Source: an uncultured Peptococcaceae bacterium
GTDB taxonomy: Bacteria > Bacillota > Peptococcia > Peptococcales > Peptococcaceae
Length of the DNA: 64,000 bases
Assembly: GCA_900552455.1 (NCBI GenBank)
Contig: URZX01000005.1
Coordinates: 1 to 64,000 of the forward strand
Direction of reading: 5' to 3'
The notes under the pieces are model-generated. The model saw nothing but the letters and a program-made list of their open reading frames with translations, did not search any database and had not been told where the DNA came from. Positions 44,540 to 52,787 of the stretch are shown here, one piece after another. The number at the start of each line of letters is the position of its first letter. Position 1 is the first letter of the stretch. Both the position numbers and the translations under genes were made by a program.

Positions 44540-45238
44540 ATGATCAGACGCATCATTAAGATCGATCAGGAAAAATGCAACGGCTGCGGAGCGTGCGCGA
44601 CGGCCTGCCACGAAGGCGCCATTGATATGGTGAATGGCAAGGCGGTGCTCACGCGCGAGGATTATTGCGACGGGCTCGGCGATTGTCTGCCGAATTGCCC
44701 AACCGGCGCGATCACCTTTGAAGAACGCGAAGCGCCGGCGTACAACGAAGCTGCTGTGAAGGCGGCGCAAGCTGCGAAGCAGCTGCAGGCCTGCGGATGC
44801 CCGGGCGAGCAGGCGAAGACGATCGCCGAGCCACCGTCGTCCACTGCGCAGGTGACGATGGCTGCTCCTTCTGAGCTGCGTCAGTGGCCGGTGCAGATCA
44901 AACTCGTGCCTGTAAACGCACCGTTTTTTGACGGCGCAAAGCTGCTCATCGCTGCAGACTGCACGGCATACGCCTATGGAAATTTCCATCAGGAATTTAT
45001 CCGCGGCCACGTCACGCTCATCGGCTGTCCAAAACTCGACGCGGTCGATTACAGCGAAAAACTTGCGCAGATCATCGCTCAGAACGACATCAGATCGATC
45101 ACCGTTACGCGCATGGAGGTTCCTTGCTGCGGCGGCATCGAGCACGCTGTGAAGCAGGCGCTCGCCAAGAGCGGCAAGCTGATTCCATGGCAGGTTGTCA
45201 CCATCTCCGCCGATGGGCGGATTTTGGATAGAACTTAA
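44540..45238 (+). CDS. 4Fe-4S ferredoxin-type protein, Hcp partner
   Basis: A 232-residue protein. The N-terminal two-cluster domain has CNGCGACATACHEGAID and a second motif CDGLGDCLPNCPTGAI with a modified first spacing. A spacer with CGCPG near 85 follows, then a C-terminal domain with ADCTAYAYGNFHQEF, GCPKLD and PCCGG. This layout is common beside hcp in Clostridia and probably passes electrons to Hcp. GAGGAG precedes the ATG; hcp follows after 31 bases. Confidence 0.88.
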   Translation: MIRRIIKIDQEKCNGCGACATACHEGAIDMVNGKAVLTREDYCDGLGDCLPNCPTGAITFEEREAPAYNEAAVKAAQAAKQLQACGCPGEQAKTIAEPPSSTAQVTMAAPSELRQWPVQIKLVPVNAPFFDGAKLLIAADCTAYAYGNFHQEFIRGHVTLIGCPKLDAVDYSEKLAQIIAQNDIRSITVTRMEVPCCGGIEHAVKQALAKSGKLIPWQVVTISADGRILDRT

Positions 45239-45269
45239 AGGATTTGTACAAAGAGAAAGGAGATTTATC

Positions 45270-46832
45270 ATGTTTTGTTTTCAATGTGAACAGACTGCAG
45301 GCGGCAAGGGTTGCATGGGGAAGGCTGGCGTCTGCGGCAAACGCGCAGAAACCGCCGATCATCAGGACGGTCTCGTCGGTGCGCTGATCGCGCTCGCCCA
45401 GGCTGCAGAGAAAAATCCGTCCGCCGTCTCAGAAACCACCCACCAGCTCATTCTCGACGGGCTTTTCACCACCGTCACAAATGTCAGCTTCAACGACGAC
45501 ACCATTCAGGTGATCATAGATCGCATCGAGACCGAGAAAGCGCAGCTCGGCGGCGCAGAGATTCCTGATTACGACATGCAGAAGGTATGGAACGGCGACG
45601 AGGACATTCGCTCGTTGAAATCGCTGATCCTCTTCGGCATCAAGGGCATGGCGGCGTATGCTTATCACGCGCATGTTCTCGGCTATACCGACGCTGGCAT
45701 GCAGCAATTTTTCTACAAAGCCCTCGCTGCCATCGGCAACGACGAATTTGGCATGGATGAGCTTCTGCCGATCGTGCTCGAAGTTGGCGAAGTCAACCTC
45801 ACCTGCATGGCGCTGCTTGATCGCGCCAACACTGAAACCTACGGCACGCCAGAACCAACTGAGGTTACGCTTACCGTTGAAAAAGGGCCGTTCATCGTTG
45901 TCACCGGTCACGATCTTTACGACCTTAAACAGCTGCTCGAGCAGACAAAGGATAAGGGTGTGAATATCTACACCCACGGTGAAATGCTGCCTGCCCACGC
46001 TTATCCAGAGCTTAAAAAATATCCACATCTCAAGGGCAATTTCGGCACCGCATGGCAGAATCAGCAGAAGGAATTTGACGGTATCCCAGCGCCGATCCTT
46101 TACACCACCAACTGTCTCATGCCAACGCGCGGCAGCTACAGCGACCGCGTTTTCACCACAGAAGTTGTCTCCTATCCAGACGCCGTACACATCGGCGATG
46201 ACAAGGATTTCACGCCAGTCATCGAAAAAGCGCTGGCGCTCGGCGGCTATGCAGAGGATCAGCATTTCACCGGCATCAACGGCGGTGACCGCGTGACCAC
46301 TGGTTTTGGTCATGGCACCGTGCTTTCCGTCGCCGGACAGGTGGTCGACGCTGTGAAGCGTGGCGAGATCAAGCACTTCTTCCTCGTCGGCGGCTGCGAC
46401 GGCGCAAAACCTGGACGCAACTATTACACCGAATTTGTCAAACAAACGCCTGCCGACAGCGTTGTGCTCACCCTCGCCTGCGGGAAATATCGCTTCAACG
46501 ATCTCGATCTCGGCACCGTCGCCGGCTTGCCACGTCTCATGGATATGGGCCAGTGCAACGACGCCTACAGCGCCATCCAGGTTGCAGTCGCGCTCGCAGA
46601 AGCATTCGGCTGCGGCGTGAACGATCTGCCGCTCTCGATGGTGCTCTCCTGGTACGAGCAGAAAGCTGTCTGCATCCTGCTGACCCTGCTCTATCTCGGC
46701 ATCAAAAATATCTACCTCGGGCCAACGCTCCCAGCTTTCGTTTCGCCAAACGTGCTGAACTTCCTCGTAGAAAACTACAACATTTCACCAATCTCCACAC
46801 CGGAAGAAGATCTGAAGAAGATTTTAGGCTAA
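45270..46832 (+). CDS. hcp: hydroxylamine reductase (hybrid cluster protein)
   Basis: A 520-residue Hcp of the class with the short N-terminal motif: C3, C6, C15 and C22 (C-x2-C-x8-C-x6-C) for the 4Fe-4S cluster. The hybrid-cluster ligand regions include TTNCLMP, GGCDGAKPGRNYY and LACGKYRFN. It reduces hydroxylamine and probably nitric oxide, protecting iron-sulfur enzymes of an anaerobe. The ATG follows AAAGGAG; the frame upstream to 45195 overlaps the ferredoxin gene and is not used. Co-transcribed with the ferredoxin gene. Confidence 0.97.
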   Translation: MFCFQCEQTAGGKGCMGKAGVCGKRAETADHQDGLVGALIALAQAAEKNPSAVSETTHQLILDGLFTTVTNVSFNDDTIQVIIDRIETEKAQLGGAEIPDYDMQKVWNGDEDIRSLKSLILFGIKGMAAYAYHAHVLGYTDAGMQQFFYKALAAIGNDEFGMDELLPIVLEVGEVNLTCMALLDRANTETYGTPEPTEVTLTVEKGPFIVVTGHDLYDLKQLLEQTKDKGVNIYTHGEMLPAHAYPELKKYPHLKGNFGTAWQNQQKEFDGIPAPILYTTNCLMPTRGSYSDRVFTTEVVSYPDAVHIGDDKDFTPVIEKALALGGYAEDQHFTGINGGDRVTTGFGHGTVLSVAGQVVDAVKRGEIKHFFLVGGCDGAKPGRNYYTEFVKQTPADSVVLTLACGKYRFNDLDLGTVAGLPRLMDMGQCNDAYSAIQVAVALAEAFGCGVNDLPLSMVLSWYEQKAVCILLTLLYLGIKNIYLGPTLPAFVSPNVLNFLVENYNISPISTPEEDLKKILG

Positions 46833-46839
46833 TCGATCT

Positions 46840-46873
46840 GCACCCTTCGCTGAATGCGAGGGGTGCTTTTTTG
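46840..46873 (+). terminator. terminator of the ferredoxin-hcp unit
   Basis: GCACCCTTCGC-TGAAT-GCGAGGGGTGC, an 11-bp stem with one G-U pair, followed by TTTTTT. Confidence 0.95.
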
Positions 46874-46907
46874 CCTGGAAGCAGGACAATAAAGCTGCTG
46901 ATATTCG

Positions 46908-46936
46908 TTGCAAAAATATGCTCATTGTGCTACTCT
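46908..46936 (+). promoter_or_regulatory. possible promoter of the first AraC gene
   Basis: TTGCAA at 46908-46913, a 17-base spacer and TACTCT at 46931-46936 with a TGC extension. The -10 is poor apart from the extension. Confidence 0.35.
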
Positions 46937-46971
46937 TGAATTAGCGGTGGATAACGGAAGGCGGTGAACCG

Positions 46972-47952
46972 ATGACGGATAAGCAGGCTTATTTAGAAGA
47001 ATGGTACAGTGAAATGACGAGTGGTGCTGTACAGACGTTTGAGCAGTTGGTGCCTGAAACATTTGGCAGTGGACGTATTGCGCAGGCTGTGAGTGGACAG
47101 GGGATTATTGTCTCAGATTTACAGCTTTGTACAGACGAAGATGTGCGCGTGCAGGGCGTGACGAGTGGCGATTATGTGTGGATGATTTTTTGTTTGGGTG
47201 ACGGCATCTTCTGGGAAGACCTTGACTCACGCAAGGGCATTACAATGGAGAAGCAAGAGGTTTGCGTTTATACCGGACATGGCGGTTTTGAATCGATTCG
47301 TTATGCTCAGAATGCGACGTATGATTTTCGCACAGTGAAGGTGCCGCGAAAAATATTTACAGCGCTGACCGACGATTATCTGGGCGGTCTGACGGCGGCG
47401 CGGCTGGAACGGAAAGTGACGGAGGACGTACTCCACGTGTCACTTTCGCCGCAGATGGCGCGTGTGCTCGCAGAACTTGGCGACGCAGAAAACTATCCTG
47501 GCGGGCTGGCGCAGCTCTTCCTTGACGGCAAGCTGTCGGAGCTTTTCGCCGTCATCTTGGGTGCTGCGATCACAGACGACTGCGCGGCGTTTCGCGCGCC
47601 GACGCTCTCGCGCACAGAACGTGCAGCCATCCGTGAAGCAAAACACATCATCGATGCAGCCATCGCTTATGCGCCGAGTTGTGGAGAGCTGGCGAGACAG
47701 GTGCACATCAGCGCGGCGAAATTGTCGCGTGGATTTTCGGCGATCTATGGTCAGTCGTTGCATCAATATGTGATCGCCGAACGGCTCGAGACGGGCGCGC
47801 GACTGCTTTTGGAAAATGAGAAAAATGTTGGCGAGATCGCGGCGCTCGTCGGCTATGGCAAAGCGAGCAATTTTGCAGCGGCGTTTAAAAAACGATTCGG
47901 CGTGGCGCCGCGGGAGTATCGCGCGAGTCATCCGAACGGACGCGATTCCTGA
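46972..47952 (+). CDS. AraC-family regulator of the ECF/ABC import locus
   Basis: A 326-residue protein with an N-terminal sensing part and a C-terminal double helix-turn-helix (about 225-326: LARQVHISAAKLSRGFSAIYG and VGEIAALVGYGKASNFAAAFKKRFG). The second half ends GVAPREYRASHP, the classical AraC ending. It sits directly before an ECF and half-ABC set, as YbtA-like activators of siderophore or heme uptake do. Direct repeats spaced 21 bases follow in the next spacer and may be its site. AAGGCGGTG lies before the ATG. Confidence 0.9.
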   Translation: MTDKQAYLEEWYSEMTSGAVQTFEQLVPETFGSGRIAQAVSGQGIIVSDLQLCTDEDVRVQGVTSGDYVWMIFCLGDGIFWEDLDSRKGITMEKQEVCVYTGHGGFESIRYAQNATYDFRTVKVPRKIFTALTDDYLGGLTAARLERKVTEDVLHVSLSPQMARVLAELGDAENYPGGLAQLFLDGKLSELFAVILGAAITDDCAAFRAPTLSRTERAAIREAKHIIDAAIAYAPSCGELARQVHISAAKLSRGFSAIYGQSLHQYVIAERLETGARLLLENEKNVGEIAALVGYGKASNFAAAFKKRFGVAPREYRASHPNGRDS

Positions 47953-47957
47953 TCGCT

Positions 47958-48008
47958 TTTGGGTCAAAATCGACGGGATTTGGGTCGAGTAGAAAAGAAG
48001 CATATGCT
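47958..48008 (+). promoter_or_regulatory. AraC-type direct-repeat operator and promoter
   Basis: TTTGGGTC occurs at 47958-47965 and 47979-47986, 21 bases apart in the same direction. The second copy covers a -35 (TTGGGT, 47980-47985), which is 17 bases from TATGCT (48003-48008). This is the usual geometry for an AraC activator touching RNA polymerase. Confidence 0.6.
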
Positions 48009-48013
48009 AACAT

Positions 48014-48049
48014 TAGCGGTGAGACAAGGGTAACCTTATCTCACCGCTA
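48014..48049 (+). promoter_or_regulatory. stem-loop at the 5' end of the ECF transcript
   Basis: TAGCGGTGAGA pairs perfectly with TCTCACCGCTA, with an inner AAGG/CCTT pair around GTAA. It begins at about the predicted transcription start and is followed by TTTATATTTAT and the ribosome binding site. It may protect the mRNA, or end transcripts coming from araC. Confidence 0.65.
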
Positions 48050-48077
48050 TTTATATTTATTGAAGGGAGAATTTTTT

Positions 48078-48683
48078 ATGAATCAAAAACTGAATACCAA
48101 GGATTTCATTCTTATTGGCGTGCTCTCGGCGTTGATGTGGGTCATCTGTATGATCATCAGTACGGTGATGAGTGTGGCTGGTCCAGTGACGAATATTTGT
48201 TATCCGTCTGGCGTGGCGATCGTGAATGGTATCCCGATGATGCTTCTGCTCGCGAAGGTGCCAAAGCGTGGTGTTTTTACGATCTCGAGCGTGATCCAGG
48301 GGATATTGCTGATGCTCGTTGGCTGTTTTTGGGTGGTTTCACTGCTCTTCATTATCGGTGGCGTGGTCTGTGACTTGCTTGTCCTGCGTGGTGGAAAGAT
48401 CACGATGGGAGCAATGAAGATTGCTTTCGCTGTTTTCAGTGGATTTTTCCAGTTGGGCTATCTTTTCCCATTCGTTTTCATGAAAGAAGCCTTTACGGAT
48501 GTCATGCTTGGCAACGGGATTTCGCAGGAATTTATTGACAGTCTGTTTGGCGTGACCGCTGGTGTGATGCCGGTGCTTATCGTGGCTGTTGGAGTAATCT
48601 GTGGATTTATTGGCGCGACGATCGGTCAGCGTGTGCTGAAAAAGCATTTCATCAAAGCCGGGCTCGTATCGATAAAAAAGTGA
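48078..48683 (+). CDS. ECF substrate-binding (S) component, Trep_Strep/MptS family
   Basis: A 201-residue membrane protein with five or six helices and the N-terminal KDFILIGVLSALMWVICM typical of ECF S components. The sequence, length and place before T and A genes match the Trep_Strep family (TIGR02185/PF09605). Members of such loci import heme or metal-related compounds in lactic acid bacteria and streptococci; the substrate here is inferred from neighbours only. The ATG at 48078 follows AAGGGAGA. Confidence 0.8.
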   Translation: MNQKLNTKDFILIGVLSALMWVICMIISTVMSVAGPVTNICYPSGVAIVNGIPMMLLLAKVPKRGVFTISSVIQGILLMLVGCFWVVSLLFIIGGVVCDLLVLRGGKITMGAMKIAFAVFSGFFQLGYLFPFVFMKEAFTDVMLGNGISQEFIDSLFGVTAGVMPVLIVAVGVICGFIGATIGQRVLKKHFIKAGLVSIKK

Positions 48684-48690
48684 GCGCACG

Positions 48691-49455
48691 ATGAATGGTT
48701 CTGTAGAAGCGTGCATCACGGCGCGGCCATTTAAGGGCACGGCACGACTGGATCCGCGCACGAAATTTTTGCTGCTGATCTTTCTGGGATGTGTCAGCTA
48801 TTTCGTCAACGGTGAGCTCACGAGCCTGGCTTTGGTTTCGGGCGTTGCCATTTTTATCGCTGGCGGAAGCAGGCCGCGCACGGCGGCGAAGATGCTTGCG
48901 GCTTTTGTGGCGGTGGATATTCTCTGCGCTTTGCTCACGTGGGTACAGATTCCGATCTTCAGTGTGATCATGAGCGTGTTTGGCGTGACGGTGCTGAAGA
49001 TCATTCCCATTGCTGGGCTTGGCTTTTGGATCCTCGCCACGACGCCGATGGACGATCTCACGGTGGCGATGCAGCGCATGCACCTGCCGCAGGCGGTGAC
49101 GATTCCGCTGGTGGTGATGTTTCGCTATATTCCAACGCTGGGGATCGAATACCGACAGATCAAAAACGCAATGGCGATCCGTGGCATCAGCGACACGTAT
49201 CTGAAGCGGATCGCGCATCCGGTGCGCACAGTGGAATATATTCTCGTGCCGCTTCTCATGCGCTGTCTCAAAGTGACCGATGAGCTTGCTGTTTCGGGCA
49301 CGACACGCGGGCTCGAGCTGGACACGCGCCGCGAAGCGCTGAACGAGGTGCGAATGGGCGCTGGTGACTGGCTGGCGATCGCGTTTGGTATGGCGTTTTT
49401 CGCGGCGCTTGTGCTTTGCGACCGGAGCGCGTTGGTTGAGCTTGTGGTAAGGTGA
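48691..49455 (+). CDS. ECF transmembrane (T) component, dedicated module
   Basis: A 254-residue EcfT-like protein with the LDPRTKFLLLIFLGC start shared by the family and coupling motifs AMAIRGIS (near 170) and VSGTTRGLEL (near 205). Distinct from the housekeeping EcfT at 27 kb. It follows the S component after 7 bases, so this is a group I, single-substrate ECF transporter. Confidence 0.88.
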   Translation: MNGSVEACITARPFKGTARLDPRTKFLLLIFLGCVSYFVNGELTSLALVSGVAIFIAGGSRPRTAAKMLAAFVAVDILCALLTWVQIPIFSVIMSVFGVTVLKIIPIAGLGFWILATTPMDDLTVAMQRMHLPQAVTIPLVVMFRYIPTLGIEYRQIKNAMAIRGISDTYLKRIAHPVRTVEYILVPLLMRCLKVTDELAVSGTTRGLELDTRREALNEVRMGAGDWLAIAFGMAFFAALVLCDRSALVELVVR

Positions 49456-49457
49456 AT

Positions 49458-49493
49458 GCCAGCGAAGCTGGCAGAGAAGATCCCCTGGGGGAT
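49458..49493 (+). repeat. two small intercistronic hairpins
   Basis: GCCAGC-GAA-GCTGGC (49458-49472) and ATCCCC-TG-GGGGAT (49480-49493) lie side by side in the 52-base gap between the T and A genes. No T run follows. They may adjust the ratio of the two products. Confidence 0.5.
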
Positions 49494-49507
49494 TTGGAGG
49501 GTGTAAG

Positions 49508-50992
49508 ATGATCGTTTTCAAAGATTTTTCGTTTCGCTACGAGGAGCGGGAGCAACCAACACTACGGAGCATCGATCTTGAGATCGCAGACGGTGAATGC
49601 GTGCTTCTGACCGGACGCAGTGGCTGCGGCAAGACGACGCTCATCCGTTCGTTGAACGGCCTCATTCCACATTTCTATTCTGGCGAGATCCACGGTACGC
49701 TCGAGTTGGATGGCGAATCGTTGCTCGAGAAAACACCATCGGAGTTGGCTGGACGCGTGGGCACGGTGTTTCAGGATCCGCGCTCCCAGTTTTTTATGAC
49801 AGACACGACGCGCGAGCTTGCGTTCGGTTGCGAGAATCTCGGACTGGCTCGAGAAAAAACGGTGGCGCGCGTGGCAAATGCGGTGCGCACGCTTTCGCTG
49901 GAAAATTTTCTCGGGCGCAGCATTTTTTCGCTCTCGAGTGGCGAGAAGCAGCAGATCGCGATCGGTTCGGTTTACGCGATGCAGCCGCGCGTTGTCATTT
50001 TCGATGAGCCGTCGGCCAATCTGGACCATGCGGCGACGCATCGGCTGGCGCTGATGATGGCTGAACTCAAGCGCGCTGGTGTGACACTCATCATCGTGGA
50101 GCACCGTTTCTATTATCTGCGTGATCTCATTGATCGCGCTTATCTGATCCAGGATGGACGCATTACTCGCGCTTTTTCGCGCGAAGCATTCTCTGCGCTT
50201 TCGGAGGCGGAGCGTGTGCAGATGGGCTTGCGCACGGTCTATCCTGAGCGTGAAACTGTCCGCGCGCAGAAAAATTCCAATACCGCTGTTCAGCACACGC
50301 TTACGGTAGAATCGCTGGGCTTTGCCTACAAAGGCGGGCCACCGGTGCTTTCGCGTGTCAGCTTCGAAGCGCGCAGCGGCGAGGTTGTCGGCGTGATCGG
50401 TCACAATGGCGCGGGCAAAACGACGTTGCTATCGCTTATCACAGGCCTTTTGAAGGAACAGCATGGGCGTATTCTCTTTGATGGCGAGGCGCTCTCTGTG
50501 CGCCAGCGCCGCGCGCTCTCTTATCTTGTGCTCCAGGACACCGACTACCAGCTTTTTGCAGCGAGCGTCGAAGAAGAGCTGTCGCTCGGCCATCGGGACG
50601 ATGTTTCGGAAAAAATCGAGCGTGTGCTCGCAGAGCTCGGGCTCAGCGACTATCGCGCGGTGCATCCGGCAGCGCTCAGCGGTGGTCAGAAACAGCGCGT
50701 GACGATTGGCGCGGCGATCGTAGCGGAAAGCCCGCTGATCGTTTTCGACGAACCGACGAGCGGGCTGGATTATGATTCGATGGTGCGCGTGAGTGCGCTC
50801 ATTGAAAAACTTGCGCGTGCGGGGGTCATCGTTTTTGTCGTGAGCCATGATTTTGAATTTATCGCGCGCACTGCCAGCCGGATCGTGCAGCTCGATGCCG
50901 CTGGTGCTGTGACGAACGAAGCGCTTACGCCGACGCTTTTGGCAACGATCGCAGAAAAATATTTTTCACTGGAAGGTGACCATCATGTTTGA
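49508..50992 (+). CDS. ECF ATPase, two ATP-binding domains fused
   Basis: A 494-residue protein holding both A subunits. Domain 1: Walker A GRSGCGKTTL near 37, signature LSSGEKQQ, Walker B VVIFDEPSANLD, switch VEHRF. Domain 2: Walker A GHNGAGKTTL near 300, Q-loop QDTDYQLFA, signature LSGGQKQR, Walker B LIVFDEPTSGLD, switch VSHDF. Domain 1 has a modified signature (SSGEK). GGAGGGTG precedes the ATG. Its end overlaps the next gene by 8 bases. Confidence 0.93.
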   Translation: MIVFKDFSFRYEEREQPTLRSIDLEIADGECVLLTGRSGCGKTTLIRSLNGLIPHFYSGEIHGTLELDGESLLEKTPSELAGRVGTVFQDPRSQFFMTDTTRELAFGCENLGLAREKTVARVANAVRTLSLENFLGRSIFSLSSGEKQQIAIGSVYAMQPRVVIFDEPSANLDHAATHRLALMMAELKRAGVTLIIVEHRFYYLRDLIDRAYLIQDGRITRAFSREAFSALSEAERVQMGLRTVYPERETVRAQKNSNTAVQHTLTVESLGFAYKGGPPVLSRVSFEARSGEVVGVIGHNGAGKTTLLSLITGLLKEQHGRILFDGEALSVRQRRALSYLVLQDTDYQLFAASVEEELSLGHRDDVSEKIERVLAELGLSDYRAVHPAALSGGQKQRVTIGAAIVAESPLIVFDEPTSGLDYDSMVRVSALIEKLARAGVIVFVVSHDFEFIARTASRIVQLDAAGAVTNEALTPTLLATIAEKYFSLEGDHHV

Positions 50993-52787
50993 AAAAGTAT
51001 TCCTCTATGCGGGGCCGCATAAGCGCGGCCTCTATGCGGCGACGGGCATTGTGCTTCTGAGCGTGCTCTGCGGCGTGCTGCCATTCGTGTTGGCCTATCA
51101 GATCATCGAGCCGCTCGTGAGCGGGAGCACTGTGACGACAGAATTGGTGGTAAGTCGCACAATGGGCGTGCTGCTCTGCCTGGTGGCGCAAGCGCTGCTC
51201 TACGGCTGGGGACTGAATGTTTCCCACAATGCAGCCTATGGCACGCTGCTGCGCCTGCGCACGTCGCTGCAGAAAAAGTTTGAGAATCTGCCTCTCGGCG
51301 TCATTCAAGACAAGGGCACCGGGACGGTGAAGAAGCTCTTCGTCGATGACGTCGACAGCCTCGAGGTGCTTCTCGCCCATTCGCTGCCGGAAGGCGTGGC
51401 GAATCTCATGATCCCGGTAGCGGTGATCCTTGCGCTCTTTGTTGTCGACTGGAAGCTGGCGCTGCTGTCGCTGGCATCGATCCCACTTTCTCTGTGGGCA
51501 ATGAAGACGATGTATGCTGTCGGCATGCAGAAAATGGGGCCGTATTATGCGGCAGGGCAAAAGATGAACAATACGATCATCGAGTACGTCAACGGCATGG
51601 AGGTTGTCAAGGTGTTTAATCGCGACGCCGATTCTTATGCGCGTCTGCGCGACGATGTGCTTGCTTATCGCGATTATACGCTGGCCTGGTATAAAGCTGC
51701 CTGGCCATGGATGGCGATGTATTCAAGCTTGTTGCCGTGTACGATCATTCTCACGCTACCTGTGGGGAGTTGGTTTGTGCTCCGTGGTTGGTCGACGCTC
51801 GCTGATCTCATCCTCACGCTCTGTCTGGCGCTTTCGATCGGTACGCCGCTGTTGAAATCCCTCAGCTTTCTGCCGACGCTGCCGCAGCTGAATTACAAGA
51901 TCGCTGCGCTCGAGCAGGTGCTGGAGGCGGTGCCGCTTGCGCAGACAGAGGATGATTTCCACGGCGCAGACGACAGCGTGCGTTTTGCGCACGTATCTTT
52001 TGCGTATACCCAAAAGGGCACACGCGAAAAGACAGCGCCAGGACCAGACGGACAACCACAGACGGTGAGTGAGCCGGTGCTCCAGGATATTTCCTTTACT
52101 GCGCGCACCGGAGAGAAAACGGCGCTTGTCGGCGAAAGCGGCAGCGGCAAATCAACGCTGGCGATGCTGCTTGTTCATTATTATGATGTGGCCGATGGTG
52201 CGATCATCATCGGCGGGCAGGATCTGCGTGAGATGAGCCTGGAGGCGTTGAACAACCATATTTCCTACGTGGCGCAGGATCAATATCTTTTTAATACCTC
52301 GCTGCTTGAGAATATTCGCCTCGGTCGTCCGGATGCGACGGAGGACGAGGTGCTCGCTGCTGCTGATAAAGCACAGTGCACAGAATTTCTCGCGCGATTG
52401 CCGCAGGGCATCCACACGCCGGCCGGTGACGCAGGGAAGATGCTCAGCGGCGGTCAGCGCCAGCGGATCTCGCTCGCTCGCGCCATTCTCAAGGATGCGC
52501 CGATCGTCGTTCTCGACGAAGCGACCGCTTATGCCGATCCTGAGAATGAGGAGAAGATGGAAGCCGCCATCGCTGAACTGACGCGTGATAAGACGTTGAT
52601 CGTCATCGCCCACAAGCTACCGCAGGTAGCAGACGCCGACCAGATCGTTGTCATGGATCACGGGCGGATCGCCGGGCGTGGCACGCACGACGAATTGCTC
52701 GCCAGCTGTGCAGAATATCAAAAGCTCTGGCGTGCCGCCAGTGAAAGCGGTGACTGGAGGATTCGCGACGGAGAGGAGGAAGGTTGA
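50985..52787 (+). CDS. half-ABC transporter, IrtA/YbtP/SiaD type (first of pair)
   Basis: A 600-residue exporter-fold ABC protein: six helices in residues 1-320, then an ATPase with Walker A GESGSGKST near 383, signature LSGGQRQR near 486, Walker B IVVLDEATAY and switch IAHKL. Pairs with the next gene. Exporter-like pairs next to AraC and ECF genes are known to import siderophores or heme (YbtPQ, IrtAB). ATG 50985 is chosen over the GTG at 50976, which is inside the GGAAGGTG site. Confidence 0.88.
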   Translation: MFEKVFLYAGPHKRGLYAATGIVLLSVLCGVLPFVLAYQIIEPLVSGSTVTTELVVSRTMGVLLCLVAQALLYGWGLNVSHNAAYGTLLRLRTSLQKKFENLPLGVIQDKGTGTVKKLFVDDVDSLEVLLAHSLPEGVANLMIPVAVILALFVVDWKLALLSLASIPLSLWAMKTMYAVGMQKMGPYYAAGQKMNNTIIEYVNGMEVVKVFNRDADSYARLRDDVLAYRDYTLAWYKAAWPWMAMYSSLLPCTIILTLPVGSWFVLRGWSTLADLILTLCLALSIGTPLLKSLSFLPTLPQLNYKIAALEQVLEAVPLAQTEDDFHGADDSVRFAHVSFAYTQKGTREKTAPGPDGQPQTVSEPVLQDISFTARTGEKTALVGESGSGKSTLAMLLVHYYDVADGAIIIGGQDLREMSLEALNNHISYVAQDQYLFNTSLLENIRLGRPDATEDEVLAAADKAQCTEFLARLPQGIHTPAGDAGKMLSGGQRQRISLARAILKDAPIVVLDEATAYADPENEEKMEAAIAELTRDKTLIVIAHKLPQVADADQIVVMDHGRIAGRGTHDELLASCAEYQKLWRAASESGDWRIRDGEEEG

